64,000 bases of DNA from Salinimicrobium profundisediminis (GTDB lineage: Bacteria > Bacteroidota > Bacteroidia > Flavobacteriales > Flavobacteriaceae). The stretch covers positions 1 to 64,000 of the forward strand of contig NZ_JAPJDA010000007.1 in the NCBI RefSeq assembly GCF_026241755.1, in the 5' to 3' direction. Numbering within the stretch: the stretch's first letter is position 1; every line of letters begins with the position of its first letter. Positions 19,681-30,810 of this stretch are shown piece after piece. The position numbers were made by a program, and so were the translations under genes. The notes under the pieces are model-generated. The model searched no databases. It was not told the DNA's origin and saw only the letters and a list, made by a program, of their open reading frames with translations.

Positions 19681-21606
19681 ATGAGTAAAATAATTGGAAT
19701 CGACTTAGGTACTACCAACTCTTGTGTTGCCGTAATGGAAGGTAACGAGCCAACGGTAATACCTAATGCCGAAGGAAAAAGAACTACTCCTTCTGTAATT
19801 GCTTTTGTAGAAGGAGGCGAAATAAAAGTAGGGGATCCTGCAAAGCGCCAGGCTGTAACTAACCCACAAAAAACCATTTCCTCTATCAAGAGGTTTATGG
19901 GAAATAAATATTCTGAAGTTTCTAAAGAAGCAGGAAGAGTTCCTTATAAAGTAGTAAAAGGTGACAATGATACTCCGCGTGTGGAGATCGACGGACGTAA
20001 ATACACTCCGCAGGAACTTTCTGCGATGGTGCTTCAAAAAATGAAGAAAACTGCCGAAGATTATCTTGGACAGGATGTGACCGAAGCGGTAATTACCGTG
20101 CCTGCATACTTTAATGACTCTCAGCGCCAGGCTACAAAAGAAGCAGGAGAGATTGCTGGCCTTAAAGTAAGAAGGATCATTAACGAGCCAACTGCAGCTG
20201 CACTTGCTTACGGACTTGATAAAAAATCTCAGGATCAGAAGATCGCTGTTTATGACCTTGGTGGTGGTACATTTGATATCTCTATCCTTGAATTAGGAGA
20301 CGGAGTATTTGAAGTACTTTCTACAAATGGTGATACGCACCTTGGAGGTGATGATTTTGATGAGGTGATCATCGACTGGCTTGCAGATACATTCCAAAAA
20401 GCTGAAGATATCGACCTTAGAAAAGATCCTATGGCACTTCAGCGTTTGAAAGAAGCTGCAGAAAAAGCTAAAATCGAGCTTTCCTCTTCTTCTCAAACCG
20501 AAATTAACCTGCCATACGTTACTGCTACTGCAAGCGGGCCTAAGCACCTTGTAGAGACTTTAACAAGATCTAAATTTGAGCAACTTGCCGATACTTTGGT
20601 GAAACGTTCTATGGATCCTGTTCAAAAAGCACTTAGCGATGCAGGTCTTTCAAAAAGTGATATCGACGAGGTAATCCTTGTTGGTGGATCAACCCGTATC
20701 CCTAAAATCCAACAGGAAGTTGAAAGCTTCTTCGGAAAGAAACCATCAAAAGGAGTGAATCCTGACGAGGTTGTAGCGATTGGTGCTGCGATCCAGGGTG
20801 GTGTACTTACAGGAGATGTAAAAGATGTATTGCTTCTTGATGTTACTCCGCTTTCTCTTGGTATTGAAACTATGGGTGGTGTAATGACCAAATTAATTGA
20901 GTCAAACACTACTATCCCAACCAAGAAATCACAGGTATTCTCTACTGCGGCCGATAATCAGCCATCTGTTGAGATCCACGTGTTGCAGGGAGAGCGCCCA
21001 ATGGCAAATGATAATAAGACCATTGGTAGATTCCACCTTGACGGAATTCCACCGGCACGAAGAGGAACACCTCAAATTGAAGTGACCTTTGACATCGATG
21101 CCAACGGTATCATCAAAGTAAGCGCTACAGATAAAGCTACAGGTAAATCTCAGGATATTAGGATCGAGGCTTCTTCTGGTCTTACCGAAGAAGAGATCCA
21201 AAAGATGAAGCAGGAAGCTGAAGCGAATGCCGAAAGCGATAAAAAAGCCAAAGAAAAAGTAGATAAGCTGAACGAAGCCGATGCTATGATTTTCCAAACT
21301 GAAAGTCAGTTGAAAGAATTTGGTGATAAACTTTCTGATGATAAGAAGAAGCCAATCGAAGACGCTTTGGAAGAGCTTAAGAAAGCTTATGAGACTAAAG
21401 AAGTAGAAACTATTCAGCCTGCATTAGACAAGATCAATGAGGCATGGAAAGTAGCTTCTGAAGAAATGTACAAAGCACAAGCCGAAGCTGGCGGACAGCC
21501 AGGTGGCCCACAACAGGGAGCTACCGGAGCCGAAGGTGGACAAGCCGGAGGCGATGCCAAGCAAGGTGACGATGTAGAAGACGTTGACTTCGAAGAAGTG
21601 AAGTAA
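19681..21606 (+). CDS. dnaK: Molecular chaperone DnaK (Hsp70)
   Basis: DnaK is an ATP-driven cytosolic chaperone for unfolded and heat-damaged proteins. The 641-aa sequence opens with [18 protein letters not shown] and has the ATPase signatures [14 protein letters not shown] and [14 protein letters not shown], then the substrate-binding domain and lid. It closes with a Gly/Gln-rich tail ending [11 protein letters not shown], typical of bacterial DnaK. No grpE or dnaJ lies next to it, so dnaK stands alone here. Confidence 0.99.
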   Translation: MSKIIGIDLGTTNSCVAVMEGNEPTVIPNAEGKRTTPSVIAFVEGGEIKVGDPAKRQAVTNPQKTISSIKRFMGNKYSEVSKEAGRVPYKVVKGDNDTPRVEIDGRKYTPQELSAMVLQKMKKTAEDYLGQDVTEAVITVPAYFNDSQRQATKEAGEIAGLKVRRIINEPTAAALAYGLDKKSQDQKIAVYDLGGGTFDISILELGDGVFEVLSTNGDTHLGGDDFDEVIIDWLADTFQKAEDIDLRKDPMALQRLKEAAEKAKIELSSSSQTEINLPYVTATASGPKHLVETLTRSKFEQLADTLVKRSMDPVQKALSDAGLSKSDIDEVILVGGSTRIPKIQQEVESFFGKKPSKGVNPDEVVAIGAAIQGGVLTGDVKDVLLLDVTPLSLGIETMGGVMTKLIESNTTIPTKKSQVFSTAADNQPSVEIHVLQGERPMANDNKTIGRFHLDGIPPARRGTPQIEVTFDIDANGIIKVSATDKATGKSQDIRIEASSGLTEEEIQKMKQEAEANAESDKKAKEKVDKLNEADAMIFQTESQLKEFGDKLSDDKKKPIEDALEELKKAYETKEVETIQPALDKINEAWKVASEEMYKAQAEAGGQPGGPQQGATGAEGGQAGGDAKQGDDVEDVDFEEVK

Positions 21607-21640
21607 ACCCCTCCTAACCTCCCCTTGGAAAGGGGAGGAA
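21606..21640. repeat. CCTCCCC/GGGGAGG repeat unit after dnaK
   Basis: Directly after the dnaK stop, CCTCCCC (21618) pairs with GGGGAGG (21638) around TTGGAAA. It resembles the CCCCTCC hairpins in the cluster at 16.1-16.4 kb and is presumably another copy of that dispersed family. Confidence 0.5.
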
Positions 21641-21659
21641 CTTTGGAGATAATTTTTAA

Positions 21660-21690
21660 AGCGCTGTCATTTGGCAGCGCTTTTTTTTTT
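21660..21690 (+). terminator. Intrinsic terminator of dnaK
   Basis: AGCGCTG pairs with CAGCGCT around a short loop and is followed by an uninterrupted run of ten T. This is a textbook factor-independent terminator for the plus strand. Confidence 0.9.
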
Positions 21691-21723
21691 GTTTAAAAAG
21701 GTGTAGCTGCTTATTTTTAATGT

Positions 21724-22149
21724 ATGAGCAGAAAAGTAGTTTTTAAGTCTTATTCCCTCAGCTATGATGATCTGGTTCCAAAAAATCACCCTGTATTCAG
21801 AAACCGACACCTACCAAAGTAAAATCAAGAATGACTTTACTAAAGCAATCCACTGCTATCAGGCTTAAAACTGCCATGGCTGTCCACTGCGGGGCGGTTG
21901 CTTTAGGGCAAAAGGGAGGGTAATTGAACATAACACAATCTGGTCCACCTAAAAAAGAAAGCGAAAAATTTACTGCTCAGTGAAGTTGTGATAGCTCATC
22001 GTAAGCGAAGGTGCTGGGATGTAGGGGCAGTCTTTGGAAATATTAAGCAAAATATGGGCTCCAAGCGATTTATGCTACGGGGAATGTAGAAAGTAACTAC
22101 AGAAATAGGGCTAATAGCCATGGCACATAACTTAAAGAAGTCAGTATAG
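21724..22149 (+). pseudogene. Remnant of an IS1182-type transposase
   Basis: The N-terminal start MSRKVVFKSYSLSYDDLVPK survives from 21724 but stops after 32 codons. Most of the catalytic core is deleted. The zinc-type motif CPLRGGCFRAKG follows near 21875-21910, and then the family C-terminus (HRKRRCWDV, AVFGNIKQNMG, KRFMLRGM, EIGLIAMAHNLKK) runs to 22149 with an internal stop and at least one frameshift. Intact IS1182-type transposases are about 450-550 aa. The element is dead, and no clear terminal repeats were found. Confidence 0.85.
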
Positions 22150-22239
22150 CCTAGAGAAGGTTTTTCTAAACATTTTTTCAATCCTCGATAAAAACCAAAA
22201 AAAAAGAAAAACCTTTCTTGAAAAATTATCCAAGAAAAA

Positions 22240-22271
22240 AGGTCGCCTAAAAATTGCTTTGTAGACGACCT
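22240..22271. terminator. Hairpin downstream of the PspC-cluster small gene
   Basis: AGGTCGCCT pairs with AGACGACCT (one mismatch) around a 14-base loop. On the minus strand it is followed by a T-rich run, so it probably ends the minus-strand PadR-PspC transcript. A second long stem (ACCTTTCTTG with CAAGAAA) lies just left, at 22211-22243. Confidence 0.6.
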
Positions 22272-22292
22272 CGTTTTATTTAAGGTAGGATT

Positions 22293-22430
22293 CTAACATT
22301 CATCGGAAGTAGCTTTGGAAACCTGTTCGATTCCCGCATTTTCCGGTTGCTCGGGTTTAACTTCCTCATCTCCTGTAGAAACCAGGAAATTGAGAAAGAT
22401 GGCAATTAAAATCTCTATAAGAACACTCAT
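22293..22430 (-). CDS. Small single-span membrane protein coupled to the PspC gene
   Basis: The 45-codon frame MSVLIEILIAIFLNFLVSTG followed by an acidic tail (EEVKPEQPENAG...) starts with ATG overlapping the stop of the PspC-domain gene (ATGA). One hydrophobic helix covers about residues 3-18. The 4-base overlap, same strand, and following terminator support a real co-translated gene, although no family is recognised. Confidence 0.55.
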   Translation of the reverse strand: MSVLIEILIAIFLNFLVSTGDEEVKPEQPENAGIEQVSKATSDEC

Positions 22431-24118
22431 TCTCCCGTTATTGTATCGGTTTCAATAGAGGATTGTTCTTCATTGGGGAAATCTTCTTTAAAAGGTTCCT
22501 CCGTGCTTTCTTCAGTATCCCAGTCAGTTTCAGAATCACTCCAGGGATCTTCTTCCTCGGCAGGGCAATCGAGACATTCTGCGCCCTCACGGGTGATCTT
22601 AAGATACTGTTCTTCATAACCGTTGTGAAGAATATCTCCGTAATAATCTGTATTCCTATGGAAGGAATAGGTATTATCTGCGGCGTAAAGCACTGTTCCT
22701 ATTGGAAGAAATAGAGTAACTTGTACTTTTTGTTCTCTGTGCTTGTTGGAAGGATCTGTCGTTAGGATTCCGCTTAGGTCAAGATTTCCGTTAGAGAAAC
22801 TTGTACGGTAATTTATCTCTTCGGCTCTCTGCCTGGCTTCATCATAGGTTTTACCTTCAGCAATTTTAACGATCTCCATTCTCCCGGTTGAATCGGAAGT
22901 AGATTTCACAATCAACTGCACATTCTGAGACCAGATCACTTTTTTGTTGCTATCGTCATAGGAGATGTTGAAATCACCTGATTGATATGGGGTAGAATCA
23001 AACTGCGGATCTCCCATCATGTTGACATATAAAGTGTCATTGGCTTCTACAGGAAGATTTTCAGAAATTCTCACTTCTCCATCAAAAGCTCTTTCGGTAG
23101 CCTGTTGAATTCCGAAGAAGATCAAACCGAGTACAGAGATAATCCAAAGTCCTAATAGCACCAGCTTTGCAGTTCTTCCAATAGATCTCAGGTTTTTGAC
23201 GAGGATCTTTAACCCCAGGATGAACAGGAAAAAGAACGGGATGCCCACAGAAAAGAAGGCCAGTATTGAAATAACCCAGATACTGTCTGCGCCAGGGCCG
23301 GCGATTTCCACAAAATCTGTCCATGGGGCTTCAATGATCCCAAAGGTGCCTATTGAAAACAGCCCAATAAACAAACCTATAAGTGTAGATCCGGCTATGA
23401 GGATGAGAAATATCCCAATAAGTTTCACGAACAGGTTAAGAATGAATTTTACGACATCACCTACTGCGGTCGCAGCCGAGTTTGCACCGGCGCGGGCCTT
23501 ATAACCGTATTTCTCGTAGTTGATGTCTTTTACCTTTCCCGACACATCATCGAACCCCTCTCTTATTTTGCGTTCAATGTTGCTAATGGTTACCGGTTCC
23601 CCACGCATGGCAAGTTTATCGGCAGTGGTTTTAGCTTCGGGCACAAAGATCCAAAGAGCGATATAAATGAGTATAAAAGCGCCGGTAGAAAAAATGGTAA
23701 GGAGAATCCACAGGATTCTTATCCATACAGCATCAATCCCTGTATAATGAGCAAGCCCCGATGATACTCCTCCTACATAACTGTGCTCTGTATCTCGAAA
23801 TAGTTTTTTACCTCTTGTTTTGGTATACACTGGTTCATCCTCAAAGATCTCGTCATCAATGACATAATCTTCGGGTTGTCCCATCACAGAGATCACTTCG
23901 TCTACTTCCCGTATCCCGATTACCTGTCTTTCATTTTTGATCTTTTCAGCAAAAAGTTCGGCTATCCGGGCTTCAATATCATGAATGATCTCCTCCTGGC
24001 CAGAGGTGTTGGTGAGAGATCGTTTTATAGCCTCAAGGTAATGTTGTAGCCTGGCATAAGCATCTTCATCAATATGAAAGAAAATGCCGGCGAGATTTAT
24101 ATTGACTGTCTTATTCAT
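22427..24118 (-). CDS. PspC-domain envelope-stress protein
   Basis: The 563-aa membrane protein has an N-terminal soluble region (residues 1-95), then a PspC domain at about 105-170 (RDTEHSYVGGVSSGLAHYTGIDAVWIRI, then a membrane helix ending ALWIFVPEA). Several further membrane helices lie at about 230-345, and a large C-terminal adhesin-like domain ends in an acidic Glu/Asp-rich tail. PspC proteins sense or buffer inner-membrane stress. It is co-transcribed with a PadR regulator (8-base overlap) and the small membrane protein downstream. Confidence 0.92.
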   Translation of the reverse strand: MNKTVNINLAGIFFHIDEDAYARLQHYLEAIKRSLTNTSGQEEIIHDIEARIAELFAEKIKNERQVIGIREVDEVISVMGQPEDYVIDDEIFEDEPVYTKTRGKKLFRDTEHSYVGGVSSGLAHYTGIDAVWIRILWILLTIFSTGAFILIYIALWIFVPEAKTTADKLAMRGEPVTISNIERKIREGFDDVSGKVKDINYEKYGYKARAGANSAATAVGDVVKFILNLFVKLIGIFLILIAGSTLIGLFIGLFSIGTFGIIEAPWTDFVEIAGPGADSIWVISILAFFSVGIPFFFLFILGLKILVKNLRSIGRTAKLVLLGLWIISVLGLIFFGIQQATERAFDGEVRISENLPVEANDTLYVNMMGDPQFDSTPYQSGDFNISYDDSNKKVIWSQNVQLIVKSTSDSTGRMEIVKIAEGKTYDEARQRAEEINYRTSFSNGNLDLSGILTTDPSNKHREQKVQVTLFLPIGTVLYAADNTYSFHRNTDYYGDILHNGYEEQYLKITREGAECLDCPAEEEDPWSDSETDWDTEESTEEPFKEDFPNEEQSSIETDTITGE

Positions 24119-24455
24119 GATTTTTAGTTTTTTGGGTGGTTACAATTGTCACTGCGGTTTGCAGTTCTTCCCATGTATGGGTGAGCTCTTTAAGAAAAAT
24201 TTTTCCGGTTTCTGTGAGGCCGTAATATTTTCTTGGTGGGCCGCTGGTAGATTCTTCCCAGCGATAAGAAAGTAAGCCGGCATTTTTGAGGCGGGTTAAT
24301 AAAGGATAAATAGTGCCTTCTACCACCAGGAGTTTGGCGCCTTTTAAGGTATCCAGAATTTCGGCTACATATGCATCATTATCTCTTAAAACAGATAAAA
24401 TGCAGTATTCCAAAACACCTTTGCGCATTTGTGCCTTCGTGTTTTCAATCTTCAT
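24111..24455 (-). CDS. PadR-family transcriptional regulator
   Basis: The 114-aa protein is a winged-helix PadR regulator of the short form: MRKGVLEYCILSVLRDNDAYVAEIL, then the recognition region VVEGTIYPLLTRLKNAGLLSYRWEES and GPPRKYYGLTETGK. Such proteins usually repress their own operon, here including the PspC gene. The inducing signal is unknown. Confidence 0.94.
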   Translation of the reverse strand: MKIENTKAQMRKGVLEYCILSVLRDNDAYVAEILDTLKGAKLLVVEGTIYPLLTRLKNAGLLSYRWEESTSGPPRKYYGLTETGKIFLKELTHTWEELQTAVTIVTTQKTKNHE

Positions 24456-24533
24456 AGTGTTGAGTTTTGAATGTTGTTGAACTGTTCATTTTTTGATTGA
24501 TTGATGATTAGAAAATATTTGATGAGGATATTT

Positions 24534-25049
24534 TTAAACGGATTGATCTTCAGAATTACCTGAAGCTGTAAATAGATCTTGAGGCTTACCGGCATTTAAA
24601 AAATTAATGGCCAGTGGGTATTTGTAAAATTTTCCTTCACCAGCCTTAATGGTAGCTGAAACTACTCCGTAGACATTCAGTACAAAGAGCGCAAGAACCA
24701 GGAGGGCCATTGTCATGATATAAATGGTAACAGGACCTGCCTCAAGAGGATTTCCTATCCATTGATGATGATCATTTATATAAAATGAATCCTCGAAGTT
24801 AATGTTGAGCCCTATAAGTATGGCACCAGCTACTCCTACCATTACCAGGAAAAAAGCATACAGGAACAGGCTTATCTGAAAGTTTAGAGCTTGTTTGCCA
24901 TGCTCATTTACAAACGGGTCGTTCTTTTTTGCCGTCCAAAAGATCAAAGGAAAAATAAAATTTCCAAACGGAAAGAAGAATTGACTAAAGGTGGATAAGT
25001 GGATTAAAGCTGCCACTGTTTTGTCGGGATTTGTTGATTGATTGTTCAT
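24534..25049 (-). CDS. DUF4870-family membrane protein
   Basis: The 171-aa protein has the DUF4870 pattern: LIHLSTFSQFFFPFGNFIFPLIFW, then FVNEHGKQALNFQISLFLY, with about four membrane helices. The function of the family is unknown. Its position 78 bases upstream of padR on the same strand suggests it belongs to the same envelope-stress cluster. The first 10 residues are polar and the start is unambiguous. Confidence 0.88.
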   Translation of the reverse strand: MNNQSTNPDKTVAALIHLSTFSQFFFPFGNFIFPLIFWTAKKNDPFVNEHGKQALNFQISLFLYAFFLVMVGVAGAILIGLNINFEDSFYINDHHQWIGNPLEAGPVTIYIMTMALLVLALFVLNVYGVVSATIKAGEGKFYKYPLAINFLNAGKPQDLFTASGNSEDQSV

Positions 25050-25191
25050 TTGAATGATTTTCTAATGCAAATATATATCTTAAAGATGGTATTATGCAAA
25101 ACAAAGTACTATAATTTTTATTTAGGCTTGAGAATTTAACATTTGAGGATGTTATTAAAATTGAATACTTTTAGAAAAATTCTTACTAAGT

Positions 25192-25644
25192 ATGGAAGTT
25201 TCCTCCCAAAAATTAAATACCTTCTTAATGTTTAAGCTGCCCAGCGCATGGCTAACTGGCGTAAGGGTTAAGGAGATTGATGAAAACCACTGCCTTACAA
25301 CCGTAAAACACAGCTGGATCAATCAAAATCCTTTTAACTCTTTATATTTTGCAGTACAGGCTATGGCTGCCGAATTAAGTACAGGTGCGCTGGTAATGTC
25401 TTCAATTAAGGCATCAAAAAAGCCCATTTCAATGCTTGTTGCGCAGAATAAATCCAGGTTTACCAAAAAAGCAACCGGCAAAATTAGTTTTATCTGTAAT
25501 GACGCTCATCTTATATCTGCTGCTATTGAAGAAACTATTAAGACAGGGGAGGGGCAAACCTTTTGGATGCGTTCTCATGGGGTAAATGAAGATGGGCAGG
25601 AGGTTTCTGTTTTTGAATTTGAATGGACGATTAAATTAAAGTAG
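25192..25644 (+). CDS. Hotdog-fold protein, DUF4442 type
   Basis: The 150-aa product resembles the DUF4442 branch of hotdog thioesterases: an N-terminal helix (LNTFLMFKLPSAWLTGVRV), then HSWINQNPFNSLYFAVQAMAAELSTGALVM as the central helix region. The substrate is unknown. The gene stands alone between the DUF4870 gene (divergent) and the AIM24-family gene. Confidence 0.8.
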   Translation: MEVSSQKLNTFLMFKLPSAWLTGVRVKEIDENHCLTTVKHSWINQNPFNSLYFAVQAMAAELSTGALVMSSIKASKKPISMLVAQNKSRFTKKATGKISFICNDAHLISAAIEETIKTGEGQTFWMRSHGVNEDGQEVSVFEFEWTIKLK

Positions 25645-25763
25645 GCAGTGTACAGTAGAATAGTAGGCAGTAGCTAAGATGGCACAGATTTTAATTCATG
25701 CCGGGCATTTTATGAAATTTTTCTGTGCTCAGGGTTGTGTGATCAAAATTTTTGAATAAATTT

Positions 25764-25840
25764 TTAAACCTTAAACCTTAAACCTTAAACCTTAAACCTT
25801 AAACCTTAAACCTTAAACCTTAAACCTTAAACCTTAAACC
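25764..25840. repeat. Eleven perfect tandem copies of TTAAACC
   Basis: The 77-base array contains eleven identical heptamers without interruption and ends 8 bases before the start codon of the next gene. Copy-number change by slippage would alter the spacing of upstream promoter elements in steps of 7 bases. A 7-base unit outside the coding sequence would not shift the reading frame. Confidence 0.97.
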
Positions 25841-25848
25841 TTTATAAG

Positions 25849-26649
25849 ATGAATGCACATGAAATAGATTACGAGATATTTGGAGAGGAGATGCAGTATG
25901 TAGAGCTGGAACTTGATCCGCAGGAAGCGGTAATCGCCGAAGCAGGAAATTTTATGATGATGGATAACGGCATCAAAATGGACACCATCTTTGGGGACGG
26001 TTCAAAACAAAATGAAGGATTTTTAGGGAAAGTCCTGGGAGCCGGAAAAAGATTGCTTACCGGGGAGAGCCTCTTTATGACCGTGTTTACCAATGAGATA
26101 GCAGGTAAGAAAAAGATCAGTTTTGCTTCTCCCTATCCGGGGAAAGTGATCCCATTAGATCTGACGGAATTTGGAGGTAAGTTCATTTGCCAGAAGGATG
26201 CCTTTTTGTGTGCTGCCAAAGGCGTGGCTATAGGTGTGGAATTTAGTCGCAGACTGGGCAGGGGATTCTTTGGGGGAGAAGGTTTTATAATGCAGAAGCT
26301 TGAAGGTGATGGTATGGCCTTTGTACATTCTGGTGGTACAACTGCAAAAAAAGTACTGCAGCCGGGAGAAAAACTAAAGGTAGATACCGGTTGCATTATT
26401 GGTTTTACGAAAGATGTGAATTATGACATCGAATTTATAGGAGGTATTAAAAACAGCCTTTTTGGAGGGGAAGGATTATTTTATGCTACGCTTACAGGGC
26501 CGGGAACTGTTTTTGTGCAGTCATTACCTTTTAGCCGGCTTGCGGGACGCATTTTAGCTGCGGCACCACAGGGTGGAGGTAAAGATAAAGGAGAGGGAAG
26601 TATCCTGGGAGGCCTTGGAAATATGGTAAGTGGAGATAATCGTTTTTAA
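25849..26649 (+). CDS. AIM24/TIGR00266-family protein
   Basis: The 266-aa protein belongs to the TIGR00266/AIM24 beta-helix family: [49 protein letters not shown], and the closing [19 protein letters not shown]. The family is widespread and its biochemical role is not established. The heptamer array immediately upstream is the notable feature of its surroundings. Confidence 0.92.
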   Translation: MNAHEIDYEIFGEEMQYVELELDPQEAVIAEAGNFMMMDNGIKMDTIFGDGSKQNEGFLGKVLGAGKRLLTGESLFMTVFTNEIAGKKKISFASPYPGKVIPLDLTEFGGKFICQKDAFLCAAKGVAIGVEFSRRLGRGFFGGEGFIMQKLEGDGMAFVHSGGTTAKKVLQPGEKLKVDTGCIIGFTKDVNYDIEFIGGIKNSLFGGEGLFYATLTGPGTVFVQSLPFSRLAGRILAAAPQGGGKDKGEGSILGGLGNMVSGDNRF

Positions 26650-26778
26650 GAGTGTTAAATTAGCTTCATCTTGTTCCGGTTTTTGAAAAAAAGATGTATT
26701 TTTATACCATTAACGAAAACGATTTCGCTTATAGATAACCATTACTTATTCTAACCAAGGTTAACTAATTTTATCATT

Positions 26779-26976
26779 ATGGCAAGAGCGATGTTTGAGT
26801 ACACCAAGACGGTACTAAGCAAAGTAAGTTTTGATGTAACTCTGTTCTGCAAAGAGGTGAAAAAGGCACTTCAACGATTATTACCTTATGAGATTGAAGA
26901 GTTGAAGCTTTATATTTTTTCACTTATTCGGCAAAATCCCGAATTAAACCAATGTCTTATTTACTTAAACCCTTAA
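26779..26976 (+). CDS. Conserved small hypothetical protein
   Basis: The 65-aa product (MARAMFEYTKTVLSKVSF...) is mostly helical and has no signal or membrane segment. From memory of flavobacterial genomes a near-identical small protein is common, but no function is known. It ends just before a strong bidirectional terminator shared with oxyR. Confidence 0.75.
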   Translation: MARAMFEYTKTVLSKVSFDVTLFCKEVKKALQRLLPYEIEELKLYIFSLIRQNPELNQCLIYLNP

Positions 26977-26983
26977 AATAAAA

Positions 26984-27017
26984 GAGGCAGCCTGAAATTA
27001 TTTTTTCAGGCTGCCTC
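26984..27017. terminator. Bidirectional terminator between the small gene and oxyR
   Basis: GAGGCAGCCTGAAA pairs perfectly with TTTCAGGCTGCCTC over 14 bp around a 6-base loop. T-rich sequence follows on both strands, so it can serve both convergent transcripts. Confidence 0.9.
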
Positions 27018-27038
27018 CTTTTTGTACACCATCAGTGT

Positions 27039-27980
27039 TTACTTCTTGTGCACAGGGCTAATAATCTGCACATTTTGAAAGGTTATTGCCCCTTTTACTA
27101 CTCCTGCTATTGTACTGCGAAGTGCCTCTATAATCTGCATTTTCAATTCGCTCTTATTGTATATAAGGCTAACTTCTCTCGCGGGAGTTGGTTCAACAAA
27201 CATTTTGATATTCTTTTGGTCTTCACCCTTTAAGTCTAAGGTATGAAGGTAGGGCAGAAGCGTCATTCCCAGGCCTTCATTTGCAAGTTTGATCATGGTT
27301 TCAAAGCTGCCACTCTCCAGCTGAAAATGATCGTCATTTGATTGCCGCGTCGCTTTGCATAGATTGAGGATCCCATCCTTAAAACAGTGGCCATCTTCTA
27401 GCAACAAAATGTCATCGAGGTCAAGATCTTCAACCTTCAGTTTGTCTTTAGAGTTGAGCCTGTGGCCGGGAGGTATATATCCTACAAAAGGTTCATAAAA
27501 AAGTACCTGTTCTTTAATATTTGGTAGTCCTAGTGGTGTTGCCGCAATGGCTGCATCAAGATGCCCATCTGCCAGTTTTTCAATCATGGCTTCGGTATGC
27601 AGCTCTTCGATCTTCAGCTTTACCTTTGGGTATTTCTTGATAAAATTATTTAGGAACATGGGCAGGAGCGTAGGCATAACCGTTGGAATCACTCCCAACC
27701 TGAAAAGTCCGCCAACAAAACCTTTTTGCTGATCTACAATATCTTTAATTCTATCACTCTCATTGACAATATTTCGCGCCTGCTGAACAATTTTTCTCCC
27801 GGTAGCAGTAAGCTCAATTGGTTTTTTACTGCGGTCAAAAATCAGCACGTCCAGTTCATCCTCCAGCTTTTGAATCTGCATACTGAGGGTGGGTTGGGTT
27901 ACAAATACTTTTTGTGCAGCTTTCGTGAAATTTTGATGCTCGGCAACGGCTAAAACGTAATGTAACTGGGTAATAGTCAT
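27039..27980 (-). CDS. oxyR: OxyR-type peroxide-sensing LysR regulator
   Basis: The 313-aa LysR regulator has an N-terminal helix-turn-helix (MTITQLHYVLAVAEHQNFTKAA) and a periplasmic-binding-like effector domain. The two redox cysteines fall at Cys199 and Cys208 (EDGHCFKDGILNLCKA), the same numbers as in E. coli OxyR, so thiol-disulfide sensing of hydrogen peroxide is strongly supported. The opposite-strand neighbourhood is not obviously its regulon. Confidence 0.95.
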   Translation of the reverse strand: MTITQLHYVLAVAEHQNFTKAAQKVFVTQPTLSMQIQKLEDELDVLIFDRSKKPIELTATGRKIVQQARNIVNESDRIKDIVDQQKGFVGGLFRLGVIPTVMPTLLPMFLNNFIKKYPKVKLKIEELHTEAMIEKLADGHLDAAIAATPLGLPNIKEQVLFYEPFVGYIPPGHRLNSKDKLKVEDLDLDDILLLEDGHCFKDGILNLCKATRQSNDDHFQLESGSFETMIKLANEGLGMTLLPYLHTLDLKGEDQKNIKMFVEPTPAREVSLIYNKSELKMQIIEALRSTIAGVVKGAITFQNVQIISPVHKK

Positions 27981-28003
27981 AGATCCTTATATTAAAGTAG
28001 CTG

Positions 28004-28036
28004 CAAAAGTATTTATTTTTTCTATAGGAATAACAA
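28004..28036 (-). promoter_or_regulatory. oxyR promoter
   Basis: On the minus strand TTG (28036-28034) lies 22 bases before TACTTTTG (28011-28004), an exact fit to TTG-N17-23-TAnnTTTG. The transcript would start near 27997, about 17 bases before the oxyR start codon. Confidence 0.65.
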
Positions 28037-28230
28037 GATAATCCCATTTCAGCAGTAATGGGGAATAGTTCCAGCTTTTACTGATGATTTGAACGTGTAC
28101 TTACATCCTTTCGTTTTCCGCAACCTGGTCTATAGTTACGGTAACATCAGTTTTGGATTGAGCTATGAACTGAATTCCGAAGAAATGCACAGGAGATTAC
28201 ACACGTGCTTCATATCAAATAAATTATATC

Positions 28231-28259
28231 AGGTGTCAAAAATGCCATTTTTGACACCT
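28231..28259. repeat. 29-bp perfect palindrome with CAAAAATGCCATTTTTG core
   Basis: Two perfect 14-base arms flank one central base (28245). It is the longest member of a dispersed family that also occurs at 45223, 48232, 55055 and 63471. Bases 27981-28439 otherwise hold the oxyR promoter and the 130-bp element. I see no convincing gene there. Confidence 0.85.
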
Positions 28260-28288
28260 AATCTAAATATTTTCTTCTGTAAAATAAA

Positions 28289-28418
28289 AGAGGCTGACTT
28301 AAAAGCTAAACTTTTATCACTCTGGAATCGGTATAGTTTCTATTATTTCTGAAGTTCAGATTTAATAGATTCCGAAGTATATTCAGAATGATGTATAGCA
28401 GCTTTTAAGACAGCCTCT
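28289..28418. repeat. 130-bp element with AGAGGCTG...CAGCCTCT ends
   Basis: The ends are inverted repeats of 20 bases with one mismatch (AGAGGCTGACTTAAAAGCT on the left). The right half shares TTTCTGAA, TTCAGAA and AAGACAGCCTCT in the same order with the element at 6961-7094. It sits downstream of icd and has no coding capacity. It may also end icd transcription. Confidence 0.6.
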
Positions 28419-28439
28419 CATCAAAATTACAAGAGAAGA

Positions 28440-30686
<2,247 letters not shown>

Positions 30687-30771
30687 TCAAGAGTGTGCAA
30701 TTTAGCATTTTTCAAGCTTATTTCACAGGTGCAAAGGTTAAGATAGTATGGAGGAAAGGCATAAAAAGTGC

Positions 30772-30810
30772 AAAAAAAAGCCATTTCACTATTTTCATAA
30801 TGAAATGGCT
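30772..30810 (-). terminator. Minus-strand terminator not belonging to a known gene
   Basis: AGCCATTTCA (30779-30788) pairs perfectly with TGAAATGGCT (30801-30810), and on the minus strand the stem is followed by eight T. The only annotated minus-strand gene upstream, rplS, already has its own terminator at 31151, so this one implies a separate transcript. Confidence 0.7.

Noticed and set aside
25764-25840. CRISPR array or telomere-type repeat
   Set aside because: The unit is seven bases with no spacers and lies directly before a start codon, so it is a simple tandem repeat.
28089-28352. 87-aa frame from a TTG start between oxyR and icd
   Set aside because: It runs through the 29-bp palindrome and into the 130-bp inverted-repeat element, has no recognised domain, and its start codon is weak. 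At most it is a gene remnant.
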